DNA from: Asterella californica
Lineage: Eukaryota > Streptophyta > Marchantiopsida > Marchantiales > Aytoniaceae
Assembly (NCBI GenBank): GCA_036924285.1
Contig: JAYKYS010000002.1
Location: 42,733,501 to 42,797,500, forward strand
Reading direction: 5' to 3'
DNA: 64,000 bases
This document shows, piece after piece, positions 1 to 10,492 of the stretch. The first letter of the stretch is position 1, and each line of letters opens with the position of its first letter. The position numbers were made by a program, and so were the translations under genes. Below the pieces are notes generated by a model, which saw nothing but the letters and a program-made list of their open reading frames with translations, did no database searches and had not been told where the DNA came from.

Positions 1-513
1 AACAGAGTGCCAATGTCTTGAGTCTGTTGTGAGGATAGATTGCGCGTAGGAAGAAGAAGACAGGTGAGACCAGTGAAGGGAAGCCTGACTTCGGGAGGTC
101 TTCTGAGAAAGACATTGAATCGGAAGCTGTCCTGGGAGTCTTCCCGGAGGCCACTGTCACCGCAGGAGCCCGCGATCATCTTCTGAACCTGTTATGCATT
201 CTACATTTCGTGAATCTTGTATCTTCTGATAGGAAGTAGGATGTATGCAAGGTGGGTTGTCTTCTTGGTAATCCATACGAGGCCTTGCTTAGTTAGGATT
301 GTTTGGATATAGTTCGGAAGACGAGGGCTATTTAAGAAAGTATTGTTAGAATCCTGGAAGACGGAGTAGTTGTCTTCTGGAAGACTAGTTTCATCTTCTG
401 AAAAGTAGAAGCTAGACTGTGGGCACTTGGGAAGGACTGAGCCTTCAGCTCACAGTAAACACGTGTGGCTTAGTGCAACAGAGTTTCCCAGTATGTTGAT
501 GCATCCGTGAGCA
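1..513. other. Non-coding left part of element G
   Basis: No credible reading frame is present. The stretch is dense in GAAGAC and GTCTTC hexamers (for example near 56, 90, 315, 358, 364 and 370). This may be a leader or LTR-derived sequence of element G. The window edge prevents finding its start. Confidence 0.4.
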
Positions 514-1930
514 TTGGTGTTACCAGCGGCAGAATTGATCGAGGCCTCACCCTCCATCGAGGAGTTGGGTCTCAACTTCTTTCTATCGAACTGGAACCTT
601 GCCGACCAGGGTCTTCTGAAGGAGGTTTGGACAGCATTACCGCCACGCAACCGTGTACCTGCGAAGGCAGGAGCAGCTCGTGGAAGACCATCTTCCTAGA
701 CCGAGGATTGGTGGCGCATGGTCTTTCACAAGTCAGAAGAGGAGCACCAAGGTTATTGATACGAGAAGAAGATCTCACCCATAATCTCAAGACAGTGGCA
801 CTTGCCTGGGAGCACCACTCTCTTCCTGGAAGAAAGGCAGGGGAGAAACGGGTGGAAGATCAAATCTTACCGAGAGCCGAAGAAGCGACTTCTGACGAAA
901 CTATTTCTGCATCTCTTTCCCAAAGAGAAAGCGCAGAAGACAAGATATCTTGGAGATCAGGACGTAGCGTTCTTGGAAGCAGTGTGTGCCGGGAAGAGTG
1001 TCAACTGGGGGGCATACATTCACGCCTACGTGCAGACAGAGCTGGCATACTTAGGTACTCCAGCAGGAGGACATCTCACTCCATTCTTCTGTTACTTGTA
1101 CGTGGCCAAGGGAGATCTCACGGAAGATCAGCTGGCAAGGTACATGCCAACAGGAAAGCACGAGGAGAAGGAGGAGAGCTCGGGAGAAGACGACCGAGCA
1201 GCAGCAATGACTCCCCCGTCCACCTTGATGCCGCAGACAAGACCCGGTACTCATCAGAAGACGCTTCTGATGAGAGAAGACGACTCTAGTGGGTCGGAAG
1301 ACGCCACACCTCCAAGGAAGATGGGTCCTAGAAGTGTACCTAAGAAGCCCACCTCCCTCATTTATTCGGGATCAGAGTCTGACTCACCGGAGGAGTTCTT
1401 GAGTACCCGACCAGAACAGAAGACCGCTTCTGTCACACTAGGGGGGAGTCTTCCGAAGACTCCAGAAGACGACGGATGGATGGGTACTCCTACTGCGAAG
1501 CGAGGAAGCGCAGTAAAGAGGACCGCTTCTACCCCAGGGAGGGATCTTCCACCTCAGAAGACGAGAAGAGTGACTTCTCCCCTTGTGCAGAAGCAGAAGA
1601 CGACAACAGCAGACGAGGCATCCTTACCTCTAAGGAAGAAGGAAGGCACCTCCGATCGGATTGTGGAGATGATCTTGTCTTCTGCAGGAAGAAGACTGGA
1701 AGAGTTAAGTGCCTTCTTCCACTCAGAGATCCAGCCAGCTATTGAGTTGCTAGAGAAGAGAGTGAAGGCTCAAGAGAAGCCCTTTCAACCTGGATTAAGT
1801 CTACGTTTCCTGATATAGCAAGAAGAGGACCAGAAGAAGGCAGAAGCACTGGAAGCTGACCTTCACATCACGGAGAAGCTCGCAGCAAAGTTCAAGGAAG
1901 AAGCAGCCGCTTCTACCAAGGAGTTGGTGC
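514..1930 (+). pseudogene. Element G large ORF, 5' half (gag-like / coiled-coil protein, broken)
   Basis: One frame can be followed from about 514 to 1930, with stops at 697 (TAG), about 760 (TGA) and 1816 (TAG). Each stop is one C-to-T step from CAG or CGA. The N-terminal part reads like a compact folded domain (motifs such as LSNWNLADQGLLKEVW and TEDWWRMVF, then YLGDQDVAFLEAVCAGK and HLTPFFCYLYV). The middle, about 1150-1620, is a charged Ser/Glu/Asp/Lys linker with repeated SSGSED-like patterns. The end, from about 1660, is a Lys/Glu-rich helix (QEEDQKKAEALEADL, AAKFKEEAAASTKEL). The longest uninterrupted piece is 802-1818 (338 codons). No in-frame ATG precedes the folded domain, so the true start is lost or lies in another exon. 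The frame continues at 10493 on the far side of element A. No family was recognised. A gag-like role is inferred only from the layout. Confidence 0.5.
1927..1930. repeat. Target-site duplication GTGC, left copy (element A)
   Basis: GTGC directly precedes the TGTAAC start of the 5' LTR and recurs at 10489-10492 directly after the TTTACA end of the 3' LTR. Four bases is slightly short of the usual five for Ty3/gypsy, so a mutated fifth base is possible. Confidence 0.65.
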
Positions 1931-2836
1931 TGTAACGACCTATGTTACACACAAGAAGTTTGTCTATTAGTAAGGTGTTTAGTTCTAACTAAGTGTTGAG
2001 AATGTTTATTTGCTGCCAAGGTACTTTTAGGAGGTATCAAGTTAGTCATGACTAGCTAAAAGTTAGTTATGGTTAAACTTAGCTGTACTTTTGGCAGAAT
2101 TCAGATATTTGCTAAAGAGTGAGCACTACTATCTTGTCATCTTGTCTAAAAGGTAGAAAGGAGGTGGAAAGTATCCCTTATCTCCTTTTTGACTTGATAT
2201 TAGTGGTTGGATTAAAGTTGTGGACTTTGTGGGTATTAAAAACAAGAAGAGATTCCACATGTTTCCTTTTTAGTGGGTCCTAGTGTAGAGGGGGGGTGGA
2301 AATTCGAGATTCCTTGAGAATATTCCAGAATCCTTCTAGAAGTTGTTGACTTTGAAAGAATAAGCCCATGTGAAAAGGTAAAAAGCCCATGTGAATAATG
2401 CTTTTACCTTAAGTAATATCTTAGTAAAACAGTAGTTACGGCTGAGTTACCGGAGGGTACCAAAGTAAAAACCTAGAATGTATAAATAGAGGAGTAGAGA
2501 AGAGCTCCTCATCTTTGTTTTCACATTGTCGTAATGACAACTTGAGTAATATAGAGAGTGTGGGATATTTTTAGCATGTGAGAACTTGAAAGACGTCGTT
2601 AGAATGGAGGATTTTAGTTGATGTGTTTAAGGAGATTTTTAGTTGATAAGTTTGTGGGTGTATGAATGAGTGAACTCAACATTTTCCCTTCAAGTTCATG
2701 GTGTGCTTCCATCAAAGCCATCAGAGGTGACCCTTGAGTGAGAGACAGGCCCGACATGTTGCAGATTCGTGGATGACGATCGTGGAGGTTGAGAGATCGG
2801 GGGGTATTTGATCGATAGGACCGCGGAGGGTTTACA
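1931..2836 (+). repeat. 5' LTR of element A
   Basis: This 906-bp LTR is bounded by TGTAAC and TTTACA, with short inverted ends TGTAA/TTACA. It is repeated at 9766-10488. It contains a TATAAATA box and is followed four bases later by the primer site. It keeps a 183-bp block (2250-2432) that the 3' LTR has lost. An inverted, diverged copy is found at about 23080-23945. Confidence 0.9.
2481..2488 (+). promoter_or_regulatory. TATA box in LTR of element A
   Basis: TATAAATA followed by GAGGAG lies in the downstream half of the LTR, where the U3 promoter is expected. The same box is kept in the 3' LTR at 10133-10140. Confidence 0.6.
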
Positions 2837-2840
2837 TTTT

Positions 2841-2859
2841 TGGTTCCGTTGCCGGGACC
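2841..2859 (+). other. Primer-binding site of element A (tRNA-Asp-like)
   Basis: TGGTTCCGTTGCCGGGACC starts four bases after the LTR end. It matches the Asp tRNA 3'-end complement used by Athila/Tat elements (TGGCGCCGTTGCCGGGG) at most positions. The change from GCG to TTC near the start means another tRNA cannot be excluded. Confidence 0.65.
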
Positions 2860-3139
2860 TCACTTGAAGGGATCGTTGAACGATGTTTAGAGTTCAGTTC
2901 TATATTCGACAAAAGGAGATTATGAGAGAGCACATGGAGAGAACGTTGGGAGGAGAGAGAGCTAACGCGATGTTAGCAACGTTAGAACCTTTCGTGTATC
3001 CCGTAGTGATATATGACGCGTTCGAAGTCATTCTTTACATCTTGTTCACTTAGAAAGGGTTTGAGGAGAGTTGAAAGAGGGTGCAACAAGAGTTGTAGAG
3101 AAAGGAGGAGAGAAAAGTTATTAGAGGAGATAAATTTGT

Positions 3140-3650
3140 GAGTTTAGAAATTCTGCTCTCTGGAAAATTTGTACAGTCTCTGTCAACTTTTCTGTGAATT
3201 TTATTTTCCTGTGAAACTTTCCAGTGTTCTAGATTGGCTGATAACCTATCTAAGACAAAAGAAATCATAGGAAAAGGTGGTCTAGAGAGGGAGCAATGAA
3301 TTTTCAAAGTTGAAGGGGTCTATTTGTGAGAGTTGAGGAATTCTGTTCTCTGGAAAAAAATTACAGTCAGTGTCAGATTTTCTGTGAATTTTATTTTCCT
3401 GAGAAACTTTCTAGTGTTTTAGAGTGGTTGATAAGCTATCCAAGACAAAAGAAATCATGAGAAGATGAGGTCTGAAGAGGGAGAAAGAATTTTTCAAAGT
3501 GGAGGGGGTTGACAACCATGAGGGAAGTGAAAATATACAAATTTTAGTTCTCTGAAAATTTATACAGTCATCACCATCTCTTCTGATTAGGGAAGTTTCT
3601 GTTGAAACTTCATAATTTAGTAGCTTGGAGGTTGAGCTATTGGAGACCAC
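3140..3650 (+). repeat. Three diverged tandem units of about 190-200 bp in the leader of element A
   Basis: A segment with AATTCTGCTCTCTGGAAAA and AATTTTATTTTCCTG recurs starting near 3149, 3339 and, in weaker form, 3541. The first two units are about 85% alike by eye, including the shared tail GACAAAAGAAATCAT. The same units appear inverted in element H at about 22560-22830. They lie in the untranslated leader between primer site and first ORF. Confidence 0.7.
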
Positions 3651-3724
3651 AAAAATTTTGGAGAGATCTCTTACCAACTAAGAGATATACGTTTCGGCAT
3701 ACAAGGAGGTCTTGAAGATACTTC

Positions 3725-4042
3725 ATGGGGAATCCAGTTCGAATGACGAGGAGGAAGAAGAGACGTTTAGGAGTTCGAACAGAGACGAAGAAGCCCAAGT
3801 TAAGTGTAGATGAGTTACGAACCCGTATCTATAGCACTTGGGGTGCCCTCTTTACCCTATACGAAGAAGCTTCCGCGACCATTGACACAGATTTGAAGAA
3901 AGCCGAGTTTAAAGCATCATTCACTGTGGAGGCCATGAATGCTCCTGGTGAAGTAGAGTTGGATCCTTACAAGAGTGAGTTCAAGATGTCTGTTGTGATT
4001 AGTACAAACGATGGTGAGGAGGATCATATCTTCGATAGTTAA
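3725..4042 (+). CDS. Small basic-then-acidic protein, leader ORF 1 of element A
   Basis: This 105-residue ORF starts at an ATG in the leader, before gag. The first 25 residues are strongly basic (MTRRKKRRLGVRTETKKPK), which could act as a nuclear-targeting or RNA-binding tail. The remainder is a mixed, mildly acidic stretch ending EEDHIFDS. No family was recognised. It lies 680 bp downstream of the leader repeats' start and 138 bp upstream of the next small ORF. Extra ORFs outside gag-pol are known in Athila and Tat elements, where they are usually placed after pol. A position before gag is less usual. It may be a real accessory gene or a chance ORF. Confidence 0.4.
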   Translation: MGNPVRMTRRKKRRLGVRTETKKPKLSVDELRTRIYSTWGALFTLYEEASATIDTDLKKAEFKASFTVEAMNAPGEVELDPYKSEFKMSVVISTNDGEEDHIFDS

Positions 4043-4180
4043 TTTTAGATTAGATTTTATTTCGTGTATAACATGTATAATACATGAATTCCAGTATAAA
4101 GCTCGGAAGAGTTAAGAAAGTGATGTAGAATTATTTTCCTCTATGATACTTTGTCCACTTAATGGTTGAGAAGGTGCAAC

Positions 4181-4657
4181 ATGAGTGGAAATTCAAAAGA
4201 TTGGAAAGTTAGACTTAGAAACCTTCCTCAAGGTTTAGATGTCATAGTAAGTGTCGGAGAAAGTTCGAGAGAGATTATCGTCGAGTTTAAAAACCCTAGT
4301 ACTAAACCTCAAGTAGAATCTCCGAGGAGAAGAGTAGAAACCGACTTGTGGTGTTATTTCTGTAGAGGGTTGGGACACAAAGTAGTGAATTGTCCAACTA
4401 GAATCAGAACCGAGAGAGCTAAAGGGAAGCGGGAGTTTACTGATTTAAGTCTTCGAGTGGGTCCATCGTCACCAGCGCCAATTCATCTTCTAGGCGAAGA
4501 TCCTTGTCCAAGTTGTGGAGTGGGTGATCTATCAAGAGGACACAAGTGCGTCGATGTGGCCGCCCTACTTACGTCAGTAGTCGAGAAGTTGGACGAGACT
4601 CAAAGAGCTGAGACGGAGAAGTTGTCGACTTCAAAAGAAGACTCGGCTGAGTTGTGA
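4181..4657 (+). CDS. Zinc-knuckle protein, leader ORF 2 of element A
   Basis: The frame is open from 4166, and the first ATG is at 4181, giving 158 residues. At about residues 58-71 there is a CCHC zinc knuckle, CYFCRGLGHKVVNC (C-X2-C-X4-H-X4-C), flanked by basic residues (RRRVET before, RIRTERAKGKR after). A second Cys/His cluster (CPSCGVGDLSRGHKC) follows near residue 107. Zinc knuckles of this form bind single-stranded nucleic acid in retroelement nucleocapsids. This ORF is separate from and upstream of the main gag, which carries its own knuckle. It could be a nucleic-acid chaperone accessory protein, or a 5' part of gag separated by mutation. The stop-free length and intact motif favour a real product. 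Confidence 0.55.
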   Translation: MSGNSKDWKVRLRNLPQGLDVIVSVGESSREIIVEFKNPSTKPQVESPRRRVETDLWCYFCRGLGHKVVNCPTRIRTERAKGKREFTDLSLRVGPSSPAPIHLLGEDPCPSCGVGDLSRGHKCVDVAALLTSVVEKLDETQRAETEKLSTSKEDSAEL

Positions 4658-4870
4658 TGGAGATCGTCATTCGGATGGTGGAGAAGACGGTGATGCGACT
4701 CAGACTCATGATTACCTTGGGAGAAGAGATGGCACAAGAGGTGTTGTTACAACCATTTCCTTTCATTTTACCTATGATAGATTATTCGCGAATGGAATTG
4801 GTGATGTTCGTACTCTTTTAGCGAGTAGTTATTGCACAAAAATTAGAAGGGTAGAAAGAATAGTTACAAG

Positions 4871-7471
4871 ATGGGGAAGTTACCAGTGTTTCATGGGAAG
4901 GACAATGAAGATGTAGAACCATTTGTGCGAGACTTCAAAAGGGGTTGCATCAGAAACAACGTGAGAAGAAAGGAAGAATGGGTGTTGTTACTGCCGGAGT
5001 TTTTAGAAGATTTTGCTCTTACGTGGTATGAAGACCGAGTGAAGAGCCAGACACCTAGTGCAGTTGAGGACACATGGGAGACATTGAGTAATGCATTCAT
5101 CGAAGAATTTCTTCCAGAAGAGAGTTATGAGAAGCTCATGGTGGAGCTTACTCATTTGAAGCAACGAGACGACGAGAAAGTTCGGCAATATGCCGAAAGG
5201 GTGGATAAGTTGGAGCAACGGTTTCGGACGGTCCTACGGAAGAGTGGAGACAATGTGGAGTTAACGATGGCGGGGATTGGAGCAGTGTTGACCAAGAACT
5301 TGGTGGGAGGGTTGAGACCTTCAATTCGAACCCAAGTGAGGTACGAGAAGCCAGCAACCAAAGCGGAGGCCATCAAGATAGCGACAAATATGGAAGAGAG
5401 TTTGGATGAAGGAGATATCATCCAATCTCATCATGCTGCTCTGGTGTCAACTCCGACTTCTGGTGTAGTCACAACGATCGCACTTGCACCATCACAATTG
5501 GTGATTGCTTCAACGTCAGCTCCTACTCCAACAGTGGTGTCAAGACCGTTTGTCCCAACAACGATGTCTACTGCCATCTCTGATTTTCATGCCGAGCTGA
5601 AGAGCATCACCGATACTCTTGCGGATCTCAAGATAAACGTGGTGCAGTTACGAGAATGGAGGAACAAAGGTGGAGGAGGAGGTCAAAGAGGTTACGACAA
5701 CAATTCCAACTGAGGAAATCAAGGTAACTTTGGAGGCAACCAAGGTAACTTTGGAGGAATCACTTGTTGGACGTGTGGAGGTTCTCATTTCCAACGAAAT
5801 TGTCCTAACCACGGAGCAAGAGGTGCCGAAGCTGTCAAAATGAATGTGGGTGGAGGAAATTCATCACAAGGACGAGACAAGGGGGTGGCTACTATCGATG
5901 TCGTGCGAGATCCCATCTACGAGAAAGGAGAGAGTTCAAACTCTTCTCATGCACCGGTGGAGCTTTTAGCTCAAGAAAGGAAAAGAACTCGATTTTCCGA
6001 TGAACCGGTTTTCATGGAGGAATCAGCTAGTAGAAGCACTCGTTCGAGTAATGTTTCGAGTACACCAAGGGAGCCACGAAGGAAGCTGGGGATGACGGAT
6101 TTCACCATTTCATCTTCCCAAGCGGGATATGATGTGGTTGAAGATGTGGGTGCTCAGAAAGCCAACATCACTGTTGGACAACTGATCGCACTTAATCCCA
6201 GCTTACGAAGGGAACTCAGAGGAGGACTGAGTTCTAAGAGAAGCAAGAAGAAGAAACCCAAGAGCAAGACATCAAAGTCTGTGGGAGTTGGTGTGGTGGA
6301 TGTGCATGCTTCAGAGGTAGGCACTAGGGCTTCAAAGATTGAAGTCCGGTTGAATGGTCACTACGTCTCTGACGTATTGGTGGATGGAGGGTCGGCTGTA
6401 AACGCCATATCGGAGAGGTTGATGAAGAAGTTGGGGATGGAACCAACTCGCCCGGTTAGCATTGTCGTGGGGATGGCTAACAAGCAACGGGTAAGACCTC
6501 TTGGCGTGTTAGAGAAGGTGATCGTGTCTGTGATGAGAGTTCAAACATTGATGTCCCAAGTGTTAAAGGACTCTAGTTATGATTTGCTCCTAGGTAGGCC
6601 TTGGTTGAGAGCTGTGCGCACCACGGATAGGTGGCACAAGGGATACTTACGGATTGGACCTAGAGATCATAGAGTGATAGTTCCTCTCTCGGGTGTTGGA
6701 GTTGTGACTTCTGACTCTGATAGACCCACTAGTGACTACTGGGAATCTGATACGGAGGATGATCAGAGTGTCTCGAAAGTAGATACCGGAGATTCTTATG
6801 ATCAAGAATCCTCCTCTGAGGACGAAGGATTTGATCGAGATGAATCATTACATCAGCTTAGTGCTATTGACTTGTTTCCTCGACCAGCAGTGGAGAAAGA
6901 TCCTGACAAAGAAGAGTTGAGTGAGGCAGAGATTGTGAGAAGACTCTCTACCCTGAAGTTTGGTATCAATGCCACTCAAGAAGAGAAAAGTAGATTCCTA
7001 GATATATTTCGAAAATATATCCATGTGTTTGCTTTCAGCTACAAGGATTTGAAGGAGGTGACTCTCGAGACTCATCGAATCGAATTGGAGGAGCACGCAA
7101 GATCAGTTCGACAGAAGCAGAGAAGGGTCAATCCCACAACGACAATGATGATCAAGGAGGAGATAGACAAGTTGAAAGAGGCGAGTTTCATCTATGAGGT
7201 GGAGAACTCAGAATGGGTTTCACCCATTGTGATTGTCAAGAAGAAGAATGGTAAGCTGCGAGTGTGCATAGACTATAAGAAGCTGAATGCAGTTACCAAG
7301 AAGGATTATTATCCTCTATCATTTATAGATGAGATTTTGGAGGAAGTTGCTGGTCATGAGTGGTACAACTTTGGTGATGGTTATAGTGGATATAACCAGA
7401 TCAAGATAGCACAAGAGTACCAACAGTTGACTACTTTCACTACTCCTTGGGGAACTTTGCATTTCGGGTGA
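4871..7471 (+). pseudogene. Gag-protease-RT (N-terminal) of element A, with stop and frameshift
   Basis: The frame begins at an ATG at 4871. The gag capsid region (retrotransposon gag family) covers residues 1-260 with the typical VEPFVRDFKRGC, ALTWYEDRVKS and LKQRDDEKVRQYAERV motifs. A TGA at 5711, probably CGA before a C-to-T change, interrupts it. In the same frame follow a Gly/Asn-rich stretch, a CCHC knuckle (CWTCGGSHFQRNC, about residue 299), an acidic linker, and the aspartic protease with LVDGGSAVNAIS at about residue 505. DGGS replaces the more common DTGA or DSGS, as in Tat-type elements. The RT begins near 7150 with VSPIVIVKKKNGKLRVCIDYKKLN. The frame ends at 7471 because one T is missing near 7458. 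The rest of RT continues in the next frame. Confidence 0.9.
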
Positions 7472-8874
7472 TGCCATTCGGACTGTGTAATGCTCCGGCC
7501 ACGTTTCAAAAGTTCATGAACAAGGTGTTTGAACCATTCATAGGAAAGTTTGTTCGGGATTTCATTGACGATTTCTGTGTGTACGGAAGAAAGGAGGACC
7601 ACTTTGATCATGTGATCAAAGTTTTGCAGCGGTTGGAGCAAGCCAACGCTTCTCTAAATCCAGAGAAGTGCATCTTTGGCTGCGAAGAAGGTCTGCTGTT
7701 AGGGCACATCATTTCCAAGAATGGGATTGCGGTAGATCTTGAGAAGGTGAAGAAGATTGTGGATCTTCCATTTCCGATCAACTTGACAAAGTTGAGACAA
7801 TTTCTTGGCATGGTTGGATATTATCGTAGGTTTGTCTTTTCCTTCTCAAACAAAGCAATAACTTTGACTAGGTACATGAAGAAGGGAGTTGATTTTGACT
7901 TGATAGTGCATGATCAGAAGGCAAAGGAAGCATTTGAGGAGCTGAAAAAGGCATTAGTGACAGCTCCTATACTTGCTAAACCTGAGTGGAGTAAATCATT
8001 TATTCTGTATACGGATGCCTCCAATGTAGCAATCGGATGTACATTAAGTTAGCTAGATGGAGATGGGCATGATCATCCTATAGCTTATGCTAGTAGGCAG
8101 ATGGTTCCAGCGGAGAAGAATTACTCTGTGACTGAACGAGAAGGATTAGCGGTGATCTTTGGATTGAAGAAATTTCGACACTACTTGCTAGGAGAGAAAT
8201 TTTCCATAGTCACAGATCACAAGGCTTTAAAGTATATCTTTAATAAGTCTAATGTCGAAGGTCGTATTGCTCGTTGGAAGATCCTTCTAACAGAATACGA
8301 TTACGTGATCGAAGATAGACCAGGGAAAAAGCATACGAATGCTGATCTTTTGTCGAGGGCTTATGATGATGAGGGAGAAAAACCGTTTGATGATTCATTT
8401 CCAGACGAGCATCTGATGACCATCACAAGCATTGAGGAGATACCGGACGAGTACAAGGAAATCTGGAGTTTCCTTGCAGATGGCTCTTTTCCAGAAGGTA
8501 TGCATACCCGAGAACGTAACGCGTTGATCAAGAGATGCAAACCTTACACCATGGTGGAAGGAATTCTATTTCATCAAGGAGCAGATGGTTTACTAAGGAG
8601 AGCAGTTGGTCAGAAGGAGGCATTCAAGCTAATGCACGAGTTTCACGATGGAACTGTTTGCGGAGGTCACTTTGCTGGTAAGATAACAGCCTTCAAGATT
8701 TTGGATGCGGGTTATCACTGGAGAGGGATTTTCAAAGAGTGTTTAGACTATTGCAAAACTTGCGACGTATGTCAAGCATTTGCTCTGAAGTCTACTAAAA
8801 CACCTCCGTTAAGATCAATTCCAATATTAGGGCCGTTTGAGAAGTGGGGTATTGACTTTGTAGGTCCTCTTTAA
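7447..8874 (+). pseudogene. RT (C-terminal)-RNase H-integrase (zinc domain) of element A
   Basis: After the frameshift the RT resumes with [16 protein letters not shown], and the catalytic box FIDDF lies at 7561-7575. The thumb and connection read LNPEKCIFG and LRQFLGMVGYYRRF. RNase H starts with ILYTDASNVAIG near 8010. A TAG at 8050 interrupts it; the related copy H has CAG at the same codon (about 22399), which shows a C-to-T change. Beyond the stop RNase H continues (EREGLAVIFGLKKFRHYL, TDHKALKYIF, HTNADLLSR). The integrase zinc-binding domain follows with H-X-H and CX2C groups (GGHFAGK, CKTCDVCQ). The frame ends at TAA 8872 because of an extra T near 8871. Confidence 0.9.
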
Positions 8875-9763
8875 TAAGACACCTCGAGACAATAGATACA
8901 TTGTAGTCGCCACCGACTATTGTACCAAGTGGGTAGAGGCTAGACCTTTGAGAGAGACCAATGAAACAGAAGTCGGTAGATTCTTATGGGAGAGGATCAT
9001 CACAAGATTTGGATGTCCGTTAGAGTTGGTCTCGGATAGAGGAGGAGAGTTTGTAGGGAGCATGACTACTGCTATGCTACAACACTTTTCTATCAAGGCA
9101 CGAGTAACGACCTCATACAAACCAAATGCCAATGGTCTTGCGGAGAAGACCAATCTTACACTTTGTATGATGCTCGTCAAAGATGCTGGTGTTGAGACTG
9201 CGAAACATACTTGGGATAAGAGGCTACATGCCATCTTATGGGAGTACCGAACGACAACAAAGACTTCTACTGGGTACTCTCCATTTCGACTGGTTTATGG
9301 AGTGGAGTCCAAGTTGCCGATCCAATTCGAATTGGATACTTTTCAAACTATTCAACGAAAGTTGAAGAGGTCGAGAGGAGAAGACGTGGTCAGATCAAGA
9401 AGGGAGCAACTCATGGAGTTGGAAGAGACCCGAGCGGTAGCAATGATCCGGATGGAACGAGCTCAGGCGTATCAAAAGAAGAGTTACGACAAACGGTTGG
9501 GCAAGAGGAAGGTAAAACCTTTTCAAGTCGGAGATTGGGTTATGTTGTATGATGCTATCAGATTCAAGAGGGCTAGGAAGAAGTTTCTTCTGAGATATTT
9601 TGGTCCTTTTGTTGTAGATAAGGTGTGGAGCAACTTCACATATGACCTTCAGGAGTTGGGAGGAAGGAGATTCGATCGGGTCAACCATGACAAGTTGAAG
9701 TTGTTTCATCGACGAAAGTTCTCTTCACTCCGAGGACGGAGCGAAAATTTAGTCCGGGGGTAA
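8875..9763 (+). pseudogene. Integrase core and C-terminus of element A
   Basis: The integrase core continues in the next frame after the 1-bp gain. The first catalytic Asp is in VVATDYCTKW near 8910, the second in SDRGGEF near 9034, and the Glu in NGLAEKTN near 9135, so the D,D-35-E triad is complete. After it come the usual LRLVYG-like core end and a C-terminal GPF-type module (FQVGDWVMLY, LRYFGPFVVDKVW, VNHDKLKLF). No chromodomain is seen. The frame ends at the TAA a few bases before the 3' LTR. Integrase would insert the cDNA in the host nucleus. The longest open piece is 8948-9763, 271 codons. Confidence 0.88.
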
Positions 9764-9765
9764 AA
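9751..9765 (+). other. Polypurine tract region of element A
   Basis: AGTCCGGGGGTAAAA lies directly before the TGTAAC start of the 3' LTR. Its GGGGGTAAAA core is the expected plus-strand primer site. Confidence 0.6.
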
Positions 9766-10488
9766 TGTAACGACCTATGTTACACACAGGAAGTTTGTCT
9801 ATTAGTAAGGTGTTTAGTTCTAACTAAGTGTTGAGAATGTTTATTTGCTGCCAAGGTACTTTTAGGAGGTATCAAGTTAGTCATGACTAGCTAAAAGTTA
9901 GTTATGGTTAAACTTAGCTGTACTTTTGGTAGAATTCAGATATTTGCTAAAGAGTGAGCACTACTATCTTGTCATCTTGTCTAAAAGGTAGAAAGGAGGT
10001 GGAAAGTATCCCTTATCTCCTTTTTGACTTGATATTAGTGGTTGGATTAAAGTTGTGGACTTTGTGGGTATTAAAAACAAGAAGTAGTTAGGGCTGAGTT
10101 ACCGAAGGGTACCAAAGTAAAAACCTAGAATGTATAAATAGAGGAGTAGAGAAGAGCTCCTCATCTTTGTTTTCACATTGTCGTAATGACAACTTGAGTA
10201 ATATAGAGAGTGTGGGATATTTTTAGCATGTGAGAACTTGAAAGACGTCGTTAGAATGGAGGATTTTAGTTGATGTGTTTAAGGAGATTTTTAGTTGATA
10301 AGTTTGTGGGTGTATGAATGAGTGAACTCAGCATTTTCCCTTCAAGTTCATGGTGTGCTTCCATCAAAGCCATCAGAGGTGACCCTTGAGTGAGTGACAG
10401 ACCCGACATGTTGCAGATTCGTGGATGACGATCGTGGAGGTTGAGAGATCGGGGGGTAGTTGATCGATAGGACCGCGGAGAGTTTACA
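9766..10488 (+). repeat. 3' LTR of element A, with 183-bp internal deletion
   Basis: The LTR is 723 bp from TGTAACGACC to GTTTACA. It lacks the block 2250-2432 of the 5' LTR. The junction AAGAAG/TAGTTA has a 2-bp AG microhomology. Apart from the deletion the copies differ at about ten positions. Its TATAAATA box is at 10133-10140. Confidence 0.9.
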
Positions 10489-10492
10489 GTGC
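10489..10492. repeat. Target-site duplication GTGC, right copy (element A)
   Basis: This is the mate of 1927-1930. Collapsing the two copies joins element G in frame. Confidence 0.65.

Larger units (their letters stand above)
1931..10488 (+). mobile_element. Element A: Athila/Tat-like Ty3/gypsy LTR retrotransposon, nearly complete
   Basis: The element has two LTRs that begin TGTAACGACC and end GTTTACA, a primer site just inside the 5' LTR, a repeat-rich leader with two extra small ORFs, a gag-protease-RT-RNase H-integrase coding region, and a purine tract before the 3' LTR. The tRNA-Asp-like primer site, the Asp-Gly-Gly-Ser protease and the Phe-Ile-Asp-Asp RT box place it nearest the Athila/Tat branch. 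Four lesions disable the polyprotein: TGA at 5711, a 1-bp loss near 7458, TAG at 8050 and a 1-bp gain near 8871. Outside one 183-bp deletion the LTRs differ at about ten positions by eye, so the insertion is fairly recent. It sits inside the reading frame of element G. Confidence 0.9.

Noticed and set aside
507..1289. A 260-codon plus-strand ORF overlapping element G
   Set aside because: It is out of frame with the continuous G frame, and its Arg/Ser-rich composition is what the repeated GAAGAC words would give.
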